DNA of 44,385 bases from Flavobacterium chungbukense. GTDB lineage: Bacteria; Bacteroidota; Bacteroidia; Flavobacteriales; Flavobacteriaceae. The stretch is taken from contig NZ_JAJGZV010000014.1 of the NCBI RefSeq assembly GCF_020805785.1, forward strand, positions 1 to 44,385. Direction: 5' to 3'. Positions 35,061 through 43,593 of the stretch are shown one piece after another. Within the stretch, counting starts at the first letter, position 1, and each line of letters begins with the position of its first letter. The notes beneath the pieces were generated by a model. That model was not told where the DNA came from. It saw only the letters and a program-made list of their open reading frames with translations, and did not search any database. A program made the translations under genes and the position numbers.

Positions 35061-37655
35061 TCATTCCTTCCTAAAACTCTCCGGCGGTCCCAAATAAGAC
35101 TCCAGAACTTTACCTTCTTTAGTTTCAATTACAATTTTCTGAAGCACCAAAGCAGGATCAATGGCATAAATCTTTAAAACATGATTTCCTGTATTTTCTA
35201 TTTGATGTATCGAGGTTAATATCTTAATGTTATTTGCAACCGATTCTGCCCAAGCCTTTTCGGAAGAATCTATATTGAGATTCATTATTTGCGGTTTCTC
35301 ATTATCAAAGCCAATTCCGTATTTTAAGCCATCGCCTATTTTAAAATTGATTGTTGGAGAAAAATAAGCTTTTACTTTTATCTTTCCCTTATTGAACAAA
35401 TGAACGTCATATTCTAATCTAGGAGATTGTTCTGAAATTTGAATCGGCTGAATATTTGAAGGTTTTATTGTTATTCCAGAATCTGTTTTACCAAGATTTG
35501 GAATTAGGATCCATTTTACTTCATCCGAGTTTATTGCTTTAGAATAACTTTTACTTTCTATTGAAATGTAGCCGTTGTTCTCAACAAAACCTTGAACATG
35601 ACCTAAATCTTTATTTTTTTTAATCGATGTTTCAGCCCTTTCCAAATCGACATCAACAATATTTGCCGTCTCTTTTTTAGTAAGCTCGATTGTTTTCATT
35701 TTCGGAATCACATTCTTATCTGGCTGTTGCCAATTATCGTAACCAATATGTGTTTGCGACATCATATGCTTCCATTTGCCGTCTGCTAAATTTGTGTGAT
35801 AATAATTTGTGAGCTCAGCATCTTTTTCAAATAACTCTTTTACTTTTTCAGCATAATCATTCGCAGAAGTACTTCCCTGTTTTGCATACAACTGATTTTT
35901 AGCCGCTGCAACATATAATTCATTTAAATTGGAACTCGCCAAAACTGGAAATAAAACTAATTGATAAAAAGCATCTTTATATTCTGGTTTTAATTTTTCG
36001 TTTATCGAATTGGCTTTCTCGACTAATTTTTGGTAATCTGCCACAACCCTATCTGCCTCATTATAATTGGTAATACTATATGTTTTAGCATCCAGCAATT
36101 CTGGTTTTCTTCGTGAATTGTATTTCGTATATAATTTTAAAATCTCTGCAATTTCTCCTGCAAACTGATTGTCGAAATTCTCTTTTGCCCAATTGACATA
36201 ATATTGTTCTAAATTTCCAGCATTAAACTTTTCAGGATTCCACGCCATATCTAAGAAAAACTCAATCGGAAATTCCATTGGTTTAATGTCACCCACATTT
36301 ACAATCCAAATTTTATAAACTCCGTATTGATACGCTAAATCCATTTGTTCCCAAACCCGTTCGATTTGGTTGGTATTAATCCATTTATAATTTCTTGGCC
36401 CGCCTACGTAATCGTAATGATAATAAATTCCGTAACCTCCTTTTCTGGGTTTTGCGTTCAACTCTGGTAGTTTTCGGATATTTCCCCAATTGTCATCGCA
36501 AAGCAAAAGCGTAACATCATCAGGAACAGTCATTCCTTTGTCATAATAATCTTGAACCTCTTTGTAAAGCGCCCACATTTGTGGAGTTTGTTCTGCTGGT
36601 TTTTTGGTTACTTCTGCAATAATATTTCTTTGCGTTTTTACGATATTTTCTAATAAATCAATTGCAGTTCCTTCGGTCATTGGTTCGTCGCCGTCACCTC
36701 GCATTCCAATTGTAACTATGGTTTCTTTATTTTCCATTCGTTTAATTCCATCTTTCCAGAACTTAATCAAAGCTTCAGAATTACTGTTAAAATCCCATTT
36801 TCCGTTTGCTTTTCCCCATTCGGCATGCGCTCTCGTTAATGGTTCATGATGCGAAGTTCCCATTACAATTCCGTATTCATCAGCCAAAACAGCATTCTGC
36901 GGATCTTCAACATAAAACATTCTTCCCCACATGGCTGGCCATAAATAATTGCCTTTCATTCGCAGAATCACTTCAAAAACTTTATCGTAGAATTTCGAAT
37001 TGAATCCGCCAAATTTCTCAAATGCCCAGCCTGACAAAGCCGGAGCTTCATCATTTATAAAAATTCCTCTGTATTTTACTTTTGGTTCTCCCTGCGAATG
37101 AGCTCCAGGTAAAACATGCAATTCTAATTGTTTTTTAATCGGAACATCTGCCCAATAATACCAAGGTGAAACGCCGATTTGATTGGATAAATCATAGATT
37201 CCGTAAATTGTTCCTCTTTTATCTGAACCCGCAATTATCAATGCTTTTTTGATTCCTTTAAAAGGATTTTCGACAATTTGTGTGGTAAATTTTTCCCATT
37301 TTCCTTGAAGTTCTTTAGCGTCAATTTTCCCCTTCTTAACTAATTGATTGATAATTTCGCTTTTTCCTAATGTTCCAATTATAACAACGAAATCTTCTGC
37401 TTCTGAAATTTTTTTAATCCTTTTCGGATGTAAATCGGAAACTTGAAAAATATCATTTTCAAAATGTCCTGTTACTTTTAATACTCCCGCATAATCTTTA
37501 TCGTCAACCAGAATCGAAGCTATTTTTCCTTTTGAAACCAAAGGAAAATTTTCATTAGAAGTCTGATTGACTACATATTTCTCTGGATTTATGGCATACG
37601 AATTTGTGCTTAATCCGATTAGGTAAAGCAATAAAATCAAATGCAATATCTTCAT
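35061..37655 (-). CDS. GH115 xylan alpha-1,2-glucuronidase
   Basis: The likely start is ATG 37655 (MKILHLILLLYLIGLSTNSYA, a clean signal peptide), giving 864 residues; the ATG at 37667 (MCLK) comes from an AT-rich repeat remnant. Motifs of GH115 run through the protein: KALIIAGSDKRGTIYGIYDL, GVSPWYYWADVPI, KYRGIFINDEAPALSGWA, MKGNYLWPAMWGRMFYVEDP, GIVMGTSHHEPLTRAHAEW, TIGMRGDGDEPMTEGTA, LLLCDDNWGNIRKLPE and GGYGIYYHYDYVGGPRNYKW. A C-terminal beta-rich region completes it. GH115 enzymes remove (4-O-methyl)glucuronic acid from inside xylan chains, complementing GH67. It lies upstream of a GH10 gene on the same strand. Confidence 0.96.
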   Translation of the reverse strand: MKILHLILLLYLIGLSTNSYAINPEKYVVNQTSNENFPLVSKGKIASILVDDKDYAGVLKVTGHFENDIFQVSDLHPKRIKKISEAEDFVVIIGTLGKSEIINQLVKKGKIDAKELQGKWEKFTTQIVENPFKGIKKALIIAGSDKRGTIYGIYDLSNQIGVSPWYYWADVPIKKQLELHVLPGAHSQGEPKVKYRGIFINDEAPALSGWAFEKFGGFNSKFYDKVFEVILRMKGNYLWPAMWGRMFYVEDPQNAVLADEYGIVMGTSHHEPLTRAHAEWGKANGKWDFNSNSEALIKFWKDGIKRMENKETIVTIGMRGDGDEPMTEGTAIDLLENIVKTQRNIIAEVTKKPAEQTPQMWALYKEVQDYYDKGMTVPDDVTLLLCDDNWGNIRKLPELNAKPRKGGYGIYYHYDYVGGPRNYKWINTNQIERVWEQMDLAYQYGVYKIWIVNVGDIKPMEFPIEFFLDMAWNPEKFNAGNLEQYYVNWAKENFDNQFAGEIAEILKLYTKYNSRRKPELLDAKTYSITNYNEADRVVADYQKLVEKANSINEKLKPEYKDAFYQLVLFPVLASSNLNELYVAAAKNQLYAKQGSTSANDYAEKVKELFEKDAELTNYYHTNLADGKWKHMMSQTHIGYDNWQQPDKNVIPKMKTIELTKKETANIVDVDLERAETSIKKNKDLGHVQGFVENNGYISIESKSYSKAINSDEVKWILIPNLGKTDSGITIKPSNIQPIQISEQSPRLEYDVHLFNKGKIKVKAYFSPTINFKIGDGLKYGIGFDNEKPQIMNLNIDSSEKAWAESVANNIKILTSIHQIENTGNHVLKIYAIDPALVLQKIVIETKEGKVLESYLGPPESFRKE

Positions 37656-37774
37656 TTTTAAACACATATTACCATAGATTTTTTGTCTGAAAAATGCATT
37701 TCATTTGTTTAAATAAGCATCGTTTCTGCTGTATTAAATCCGACAGGTTTAAATTCATTACAATTAGCACCAAT

Positions 37775-37880
37775 TTTGTCATTTCGACGTAAGGAGAAAT
37801 ATTAGCTATTAGCTTCGCAACGTAAACCCAATCTTTGTAGAGTTTCTTGCGAAGATTTCTCCTTACGTCGAAATGACAAA
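37775..37880. repeat. REP-like palindromic element (copy 6)
   Basis: TTTGTCATTTCGACGTAAGG is matched exactly by CCTTACGTCGAAATGACAAA at the right end, and the arms continue as AGAAAT/ATTTCT. It lies between the uxuA and GH115 genes. Confidence 0.9.
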
Positions 37881-37901
37881 AAGTACATTTATAATCTTAA
37901 A

Positions 37902-37928
37902 CATAACAGGTTTTAAAAACCTGTTATG
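37902..37928 (-). terminator. Terminator hairpin after uxuA
   Basis: CATAACAGGTTTT (37902-37914) pairs exactly with AAAACCTGTTATG (37916-37928), 15 bases past the uxuA stop. On the minus strand it is followed by TTTAAG, a weak T-run. Confidence 0.65.
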
Positions 37929-37942
37929 ATATTTAACTTTAT

Positions 37943-39115
37943 TTATAAACCTAGTTTATAACCAATTCCCATTTCCAATCCTCTTAATTCAGCCAAACCT
38001 TTTAATCTTCCTGTCAAAGAATAACCTGGATATGTTTCTGTCGCCTCATCAACTCTATGTAGGAAACCATGATCGGGACGCATTGGGAGACTTGTTTTGG
38101 TTTTGTTCATTAACAACAATAATTTCTCAACAATAACTTCCATTTTAACATCCCCGTTTAAATGTTCTGATTCTCTAAAAATAGTTTCGCTTTCGCGGAT
38201 AGTATTTCGGAGATGCAAAAAATGAATTCGGTCTCCAAAATCATCTATTATTTTTTCAAGATTATTTTTAGGATCAGCACTTAAAGAACCTGTGCAATAA
38301 CATAATCCGTTTGCTGTTGATGGAACGGAGTTGAAAATGGCTTTTAAATCAGCTTCTGTTGAAACAATTCTTGGCAGACCCAGAACCGAAAAAGGTGGAT
38401 CGTCTGGATGAATCGCTAGTTTTTGTCCGTTTTTCTCAGCAATCGGAGTTACTTCTGATAAAAAATAAATCAGGTTTTCTCTTAGTTTTTCATTGTCGAT
38501 TTCGGCGTAATTTTCTAGAAGAGACGAAATCTGCTCTGCTGTAAAATTGATTTTACTACCCGGCAATCCCAATAAAACATTTTTAAACAATAATGCTTTT
38601 TCCGATTCCGAAAGTTTATTCCCGAAATGTAGAGCGTTTTGTCTTTGAATTTCAGAATAATCACTTTCTAAATTTGGTCTTTTTAAAAGAAAAACATCAA
38701 AATAAGTAAAAGCATCCTGATTGTATAGCAAAGCTCTGCTTCCGTCTTCGTTTATAAAATCATGATTCGTTCGAACCCAATCCAGAATAGGCATGAAATT
38801 GTAGGTGATGATTTTAATACCGCATTCTGCCAGATTTTGTAAACTGATTTTATAATTTCCAATGTATTGCAGATAATTTCCAGAAGCTCTTTTTATTTCC
38901 TCATGAACAGGAAGACTTTCAACTACAGTCCATTCCAAGCCGTAATTTCGAATTATTTCTTGTCTTTCTTTTATAGCTTCAATGGTCCATATATCACCAA
39001 CAGGAATTTGGTGCAAAGAGGTTACAATTCCTGTTGCTCCAGCTTGTTTAATATCGATCAGACTTACGTTGTCGTTTGGTCCGAACCATCGCATGGTTTG
39101 CTGCATTTTTATCAT
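37943..39115 (-). CDS. uxuA: Mannonate dehydratase
   Basis: I take the ATG at 39115 (MIKMQQTMRWFGPNDNVSL), giving 390 residues; the ATG at 39145 lies in a repeat and adds MCLKNLIVVS, unlike the family. UxuA hallmarks are present: TMRWFGP at the start, GIKIITYNFMPILDWVRTNH, LAIHPDDPPFSVLGLPRIVS with the metal-site His-Pro-Asp-Asp-Pro-Pro, GLCYCTGSLSADP, HFLHLRN and PMRPDHG. It dehydrates D-mannonate to 2-keto-3-deoxygluconate in the cytoplasm, the third step of glucuronate use. It handles glucuronic acid released by the neighbouring GH67 and GH115 enzymes. A palindromic repeat separates it from the SDR gene upstream. Confidence 0.97.
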   Translation of the reverse strand: MIKMQQTMRWFGPNDNVSLIDIKQAGATGIVTSLHQIPVGDIWTIEAIKERQEIIRNYGLEWTVVESLPVHEEIKRASGNYLQYIGNYKISLQNLAECGIKIITYNFMPILDWVRTNHDFINEDGSRALLYNQDAFTYFDVFLLKRPNLESDYSEIQRQNALHFGNKLSESEKALLFKNVLLGLPGSKINFTAEQISSLLENYAEIDNEKLRENLIYFLSEVTPIAEKNGQKLAIHPDDPPFSVLGLPRIVSTEADLKAIFNSVPSTANGLCYCTGSLSADPKNNLEKIIDDFGDRIHFLHLRNTIRESETIFRESEHLNGDVKMEVIVEKLLLLMNKTKTSLPMRPDHGFLHRVDEATETYPGYSLTGRLKGLAELRGLEMGIGYKLGL

Positions 39116-39131
39116 ACTAACAACTATTAGA

Positions 39132-39277
39132 TTTTTTAAACACATAGAAACATAGATTTATATTTAACTTTAAAAGATTAAAAAAAGAAACTAGTTTCTC
39201 ACACATAGCTATGTGTGTTAATGCAAATGAAATGCCTTTGTAGACAAAGAAAAACTATGTTTCTATGTGTTAAAAAA
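39132..39277. repeat. Palindromic repeat (ACACATAGAAACATAG family)
   Basis: The arm 39132-39155 (ending ACACATAGAAACATAG) pairs with 39255-39277 (CTATGTTTCTATGTGT then TAAAAAA) with one extra base. A perfect 18-base palindrome CACACATAGCTATGTGTG lies inside (39200-39217). A diverged arm without partner is seen near 37656-37680, before the GH115 gene. Confidence 0.8.
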
Positions 39278-39287
39278 CTTTTTTTTA

Positions 39288-40025
39288 TTAAAACCCAATA
39301 CTGTTTCCGCCATCAACTGGTAAAACAGTTCCCGTTGTATATTTTGATTCGCTTAATGCGAAATAATAAACCGCATCTGCAATGTCTGATGGTTCTCCTA
39401 AATACCCCATTGGAGTTCTTCCTAGCACTTTATTTTTTCTTTCAGGATCGTTATCAAGTGCTGTCGAAGACATTTTGGTTTTAATAAATCCTGGGGCAAT
39501 ACAATTCGCACGAATACCAAACTGAGCCAGCTCAACTGCCATCGCTCGAGTCATGGCTTCAATTGCGCCTTTGCTTGATGAATAGGCAATTACTTTTGGA
39601 ATTCCATATTGTGATGCCATGGAACTGATATTAACGATACTTCCTCCTCCATTTTCTTTCATGTTTTTTACGACTTCTCGGCTTACAGCAAAAACACTTA
39701 AAAGATTGGTATGAATGATTGACAAAAAGTCTTCATCAGTTACATCTGTAAATTCTTTTTTCATATTGATTCCAGCATTGTTAACTAAAATATTGATTGG
39801 GCTATTTTTTGTAATGCTTTCAATCATCGCAGGAATTCCTTTCAAATCATTTAAGTCGAATATTACTGGAATAGCATTTTCTCCAATTTCTCTACACGCA
39901 TCTTCTGTTTTGTCTTTTGTCCTTCCAATGATGTAGGTTGTGATTCCGTTGTCACATAATTTCTTTGCTGTTGCAAATCCTAAACCCGAATTTCCTCCGG
40001 TTACAATTGCCGTTTTTTTACTCAT
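39288..40025 (-). CDS. SDR-family oxidoreductase, probable fructuronate reductase (mannonate-forming)
   Basis: The 245-residue product is a classical short-chain dehydrogenase: nucleotide loop TGGNSGLGFATA, NILVNNAGI, catalytic Ser in IVNISSMASQYG, Tyr and Lys in AYSSSKGAIEAM, and CIAPGFIKTKM. The residue after the second beta strand is an arginine (IIGRTKD), which would favour NADPH, though this is a weak rule. It lies between GH67 and uxuA genes, and no classical UxuB is present. SDR enzymes of this type (as in Bacillus YjmF) reduce fructuronate to mannonate, so this role fits the missing step. Gluconate 5-dehydrogenase is the main alternative. It is cytoplasmic. Confidence 0.85.
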   Translation of the reverse strand: MSKKTAIVTGGNSGLGFATAKKLCDNGITTYIIGRTKDKTEDACREIGENAIPVIFDLNDLKGIPAMIESITKNSPINILVNNAGINMKKEFTDVTDEDFLSIIHTNLLSVFAVSREVVKNMKENGGGSIVNISSMASQYGIPKVIAYSSSKGAIEAMTRAMAVELAQFGIRANCIAPGFIKTKMSSTALDNDPERKNKVLGRTPMGYLGEPSDIADAVYYFALSESKYTTGTVLPVDGGNSIGF

Positions 40026-40039
40026 AATTTTACTATATA

Positions 40040-42193
40040 CTATCCATTTCCTGGAGCAAATGGAAATTTTAATGATTTAAAATATTCTAAAGTTTGTGTT
40101 GGTTTTTCAACTCCTTCAGGAAGTTCTTTTCCTGAAAATTGCTGAAAATATAATAAGCAGGCATCACGCCACCATTTTGCTTCTTTCTGCTGAATTTCGA
40201 GTAACATTTTTATTTCGTTAAAACGTTCGCTGTCCACATATTTTTCTGCTTGATTCCAAACGTTTTGCATTTCTTTGACTTGATTTACGCCTTGTTGATA
40301 TTTTAATGCTAAACCATTCCACAGTGTCAGACCATTTTTCAATTTATAATCCCACGAAACATGATGAAACCATAAAAGATCTTTCTCAGGACAGCTTTCT
40401 AAATTATCAAAAAAAATTGCGACTTCTGGTGCATATTGCGAAACGGCATTAGTTCCCGACTTTGATCTGTCAAAACCGATTCCGTTTTTGTCTGCTTTAT
40501 GATAATAAGTCGGATTCCATTCTGGTCTTGATAAATTGGAAACCCAAGGTCCTGGCCCGTAATGATGTCCTGTATCCATAATATGATGCAAACCAAGCGG
40601 TGTCATGTAATTGACAACGGCTTCTCGCGATCCGATCATGATATTTTTTACAGGTTTAATGAAATTTTCATCGTTTGAAAAAGTACATCTTAACCATTCA
40701 TCGGCAATCGTTTCCGAATCTAAATACGGATTCCAAGCCAATCTGCCGAAACCATACCAATTGGCTTGCGCAAAAGGATGACCTGTCCAGTTTAGATCGT
40801 TTCCAATATTGGCAACGCCTGCAATTCCAGTTAGTTTATTTTGATATAAAGAGCCGTCAATAACTTTGGCAACGGTTGAACCTTTTCCTTTTTGATAGGT
40901 ATCAGATTCTAAAACTTCCTGAAACAATTTAGGCAGAAAGACTAAATGTGTACTAAAACCCAAATATTCCTGCGTAATTTGAAACTCCATCATTAAAGGT
41001 GTTTTTGGCATAGCTCCAAATAATGGATGAAACGGTTCTCTCGGCTGAAAATCTATTGCTCCATTTTTTACCTGAACAATAACATTTTCTTTGAATTTTC
41101 CATCATAGGGCTGAAATTCGGCATAAGCTTGTTTTGCTCGATCGTTTACATCATGTTCAGAATATACAAATGCTCTCCACATAATTACTCCACCAAAAGG
41201 CGCAACAGCATCAGCAAGCATATTCGCTCCGTCAACATGATCCCTTCCATAATTTTGGGGACCAGGCTGACCTTCTGAATTGGCTTTCACCAAAAATCCA
41301 CCAAAATCCGGAATTCGTTTGTAAATTTCAGCCATTTTATCTTCCCACCAATTGATCACTTCTTGATTTTTTGGGTCGGCAGTTTTTAAATTCCCTATTT
41401 CAATTGGTGCTGAAAATCTTGCAGTTAAATATACTTTTATTCCATAAGGTCTGAAAACATTGGCTAAGGCTTCGACTTTTTCTAAATATTGAGGTGTTAG
41501 AATTAAGGCGTTTGCATTTACATTTGTCAAAACCGTTCCGTTAATGCCAACTGAAGCATTTGCTCTGGCGTAATCAATATAGCGCTGATCAATAAAGTCA
41601 GGAAGTTTCTGCCAATTCCATAGCGAGAAACCCGCGTAACCACGTTCTACAGTTCGGTCGAGATTATCCCAATGGTTTAGAATTCTGATATTGGTTTTCG
41701 GAGAATCAGTAATGCTTAAATTTTTAATTGATTTATTGGTTTGCAATATTCTCAGAAAATAAAAAACTCCATATAAAACGGCAACATCATTTTTTCCAGT
41801 AATTACAATTTGCTTTTTATTTTTAAATAAAATGGATTTGATGATAAAACCTTCATTACTTATTTTATTCAAATCTGATTGCAATTCGTTTTTGATATCT
41901 GCATGTAAATTCGACTGTGAACCAATTATAAGATTATTTTCTCCTTTTAGATCTTGTTTTACTTCAGGAATATTTCCAAGCATATCCAAAAATCCTGTTT
42001 TTAGTTCTCTTTCGGAAATTTTTATGGTTTCTGAATTTCCTAAGACAACAATTCCTTTAAGATTGTTTTTGTATTCTGAAGCTATTGCAGAATTAACAAT
42101 TGTATTATACTGAAGCCACAACTTATAATCCTTTTGAGCCGAAGCTAAAAAAGAAATCAAAAGAAATAGGAAAACAAATCGTATTGGAGCCAT
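40040..42193 (-). CDS. aguA: GH67 alpha-glucuronidase
   Basis: The 717-residue product has a signal peptide (MAPIRFVFLFLLISFLASAQ), an N-terminal beta domain, a TIM barrel from about 165 and a helical C-terminal region. The catalytic residues align with Cellvibrio GlcA67A at one constant offset of 16: acid Glu308 in VKANSEGQPGPQN, Asp381 in KNGAIDFQPREP and Glu409 in EFQITQEYLG. GH67 removes (4-O-methyl)glucuronic acid only from the non-reducing end of short xylo-oligosaccharides. The signal peptide puts it in the periplasm, downstream of xylanase action. It leads an operon with the SDR (14 bases away) and uxuA, and an operator lies 118 bases upstream. Confidence 0.97.
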   Translation of the reverse strand: MAPIRFVFLFLLISFLASAQKDYKLWLQYNTIVNSAIASEYKNNLKGIVVLGNSETIKISERELKTGFLDMLGNIPEVKQDLKGENNLIIGSQSNLHADIKNELQSDLNKISNEGFIIKSILFKNKKQIVITGKNDVAVLYGVFYFLRILQTNKSIKNLSITDSPKTNIRILNHWDNLDRTVERGYAGFSLWNWQKLPDFIDQRYIDYARANASVGINGTVLTNVNANALILTPQYLEKVEALANVFRPYGIKVYLTARFSAPIEIGNLKTADPKNQEVINWWEDKMAEIYKRIPDFGGFLVKANSEGQPGPQNYGRDHVDGANMLADAVAPFGGVIMWRAFVYSEHDVNDRAKQAYAEFQPYDGKFKENVIVQVKNGAIDFQPREPFHPLFGAMPKTPLMMEFQITQEYLGFSTHLVFLPKLFQEVLESDTYQKGKGSTVAKVIDGSLYQNKLTGIAGVANIGNDLNWTGHPFAQANWYGFGRLAWNPYLDSETIADEWLRCTFSNDENFIKPVKNIMIGSREAVVNYMTPLGLHHIMDTGHHYGPGPWVSNLSRPEWNPTYYHKADKNGIGFDRSKSGTNAVSQYAPEVAIFFDNLESCPEKDLLWFHHVSWDYKLKNGLTLWNGLALKYQQGVNQVKEMQNVWNQAEKYVDSERFNEIKMLLEIQQKEAKWWRDACLLYFQQFSGKELPEGVEKPTQTLEYFKSLKFPFAPGNG

Positions 42194-42310
42194 AGTTTAA
42201 TTTAATCTTTATTTTTCTTATTTGAAAGAATCAATATTTTATTTCAATTTAGAAGTATTTAATAATTTTTTAATTTAAAAAATATATAATTCAAAATAAA
42301 ACAACAATTG

Positions 42311-42320
42311 CAATCGGTTG
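42311..42320. promoter_or_regulatory. LacI-type operator before the GH67 gene
   Basis: CAATCGGTTG with flanks TTG and CGT, matching the other copies. It lies 118 bases upstream of the GH67 start, in the gap shared with the lacI 3' end. A weak -7-like box (TATTTTTT on the minus strand) is at 42284-42277. Confidence 0.62.
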
Positions 42321-42399
42321 CGTAAAAATATAAGAATGTTATTAAAGAAAAAAATTTTGGTTGAATTTTTTCAAAAAAAATATTTCTTAAACAAATAAA

Positions 42400-42428
42400 A
42401 GCAGGATAATTATAAAAACTATCCTGCT
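42400..42428 (-). terminator. Terminator of the lacI-family gene
   Basis: AGCAGGATA (42400-42408) pairs exactly with TATCCTGCT (42420-42428); on the minus strand the stem is followed by TTTATTTG. Confidence 0.8.
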
Positions 42429-42470
42429 CTTTAGTGTGATTCTACAGTATTGTACATTTAAAGTTAAAAG

Positions 42471-43499
42471 CTACTTTTCGGTTGATTCTCTTGCAAGTAC
42501 TTCCGTATTTAAAAAGGTGATTTCTTTAGCATCATCATTTTTAGCTGACATTAGGTTTTTGATGATAATTTCAGCAGCTGCTTTTCCCATTTTTTCAGCT
42601 GGATGTGTAATGGTAGATAAATTAGGATCTATAATCTGCGAAATAGGATCATTGTTAAAGCCAATCACCTTAAATTCTTCCGGTACTTTAATCCCGCGCT
42701 TTTTAGCAGTCTGAACAGCACTTACAGCCAAAATATCTCCAGGCGCAAACAATCCGTCAGGTATTGGCTTTAAATCAAATAAAGCGTTACTGGCTTTTAC
42801 GCCATCTTCGTAAGTAACAGAATTTAGGTTGATGATCAGTTCCTCTTCAACTTCAATATTATGATCTTTTAAGGCTTCTATATAACCTCTCTTTCTTTCG
42901 TTGTATAAATTTCCTAATTCTGAACCAGCTGTTAAATGTGCAATACGAATACAGCCTTGCTCAATAAGATGTTTGGTTGCTTTATAACCTGCCGTATAGT
43001 TATCGATAACTACTCTGAAAGTATTATAATCCTTTGGAACCCTATCGACAAAAACGAGCGGGATATTATTGTTTGAAAATTGATGAAAGTGTGCTGTATC
43101 TCTGGTTTCCATAGCTAAAGAACAAATCACACCACTTACACGATTGCTGTACAATGATTTTGCCATGTTTACTTCTTCTTCATACGAGTCATGCGACTGC
43201 ATAATGATTACGGTATAATCAGATTTTTGAGCCGTGATTTCAATTCCGCTAATTAAAGATGATAAAAAAGGCTGTGTAACTGTGGGAATCAAAACACCAA
43301 TAGTTCTGGTTTTGTTTCCGCGTAATCCTGCCGCTAAAGTATTAGGAACAAAACCCATTTCTTCTGCAGTTTTTTTCACTTTCTTTATCGTTTTATCACT
43401 AATGGTATGATGATCTTTTAAAGCGCGTGAAATAGTTGATGTTGCCAAATTTAGACGTTCAGCAATATCGTAAATCGTGACATGTTTATTTTCTTCCAT
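42471..43499 (-). CDS. LacI-family transcriptional regulator (probable regulator of the glucuronoxylan locus)
   Basis: The 342-residue product has the LacI helix-turn-helix at 8-30 (TIYDIAERLNLATSTISRAL). The hinge helix PNTLAAGLRGNK contains the leucine that LacI proteins insert at a central CG step. A periplasmic-binding-like effector domain follows (RTIGVLIPTVTQPFLSSLIS, GVICSLAMETRD, VVIDNYTAGYKATKHLIEQG, DGLFAPGDILAVSAVQTAKK, STITHPAEKMGKAAAEIII). It is a full-length member. The repeated palindrome CAATCGGTTG, with its central CG, is of the form bound by this family and sits before the xylan and glucuronate operons. The match of regulator and site is inference from position and symmetry. 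Confidence 0.94.
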   Translation of the reverse strand: MEENKHVTIYDIAERLNLATSTISRALKDHHTISDKTIKKVKKTAEEMGFVPNTLAAGLRGNKTRTIGVLIPTVTQPFLSSLISGIEITAQKSDYTVIIMQSHDSYEEEVNMAKSLYSNRVSGVICSLAMETRDTAHFHQFSNNNIPLVFVDRVPKDYNTFRVVIDNYTAGYKATKHLIEQGCIRIAHLTAGSELGNLYNERKRGYIEALKDHNIEVEEELIINLNSVTYEDGVKASNALFDLKPIPDGLFAPGDILAVSAVQTAKKRGIKVPEEFKVIGFNNDPISQIIDPNLSTITHPAEKMGKAAAEIIIKNLMSAKNDDAKEITFLNTEVLARESTEK

Positions 43500-43593
43500 G
43501 AAATAAAAAATAGAAATGTAAATATAAACTATTTTCTCTCAAGATGTCCTTTCGTAAAAATTGCCATTAAATAAAATTCTGTGTCGTACATTA

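Noticed and set aside
35237..35246. CAACCGATTC inside the GH115 gene as an operator
   Set aside because: One mismatch and breaks the palindrome; lies deep in the coding sequence.
12371..37880. The dispersed palindromes as a CRISPR array or insertion sequence
   Set aside because: Copies are kilobases apart without regular spacers, and none carries or adjoins a transposase gene.
39215..39484. An 89-codon plus-strand open frame
   Set aside because: Starts in a palindromic repeat and then runs antisense to the SDR gene; a shadow frame.
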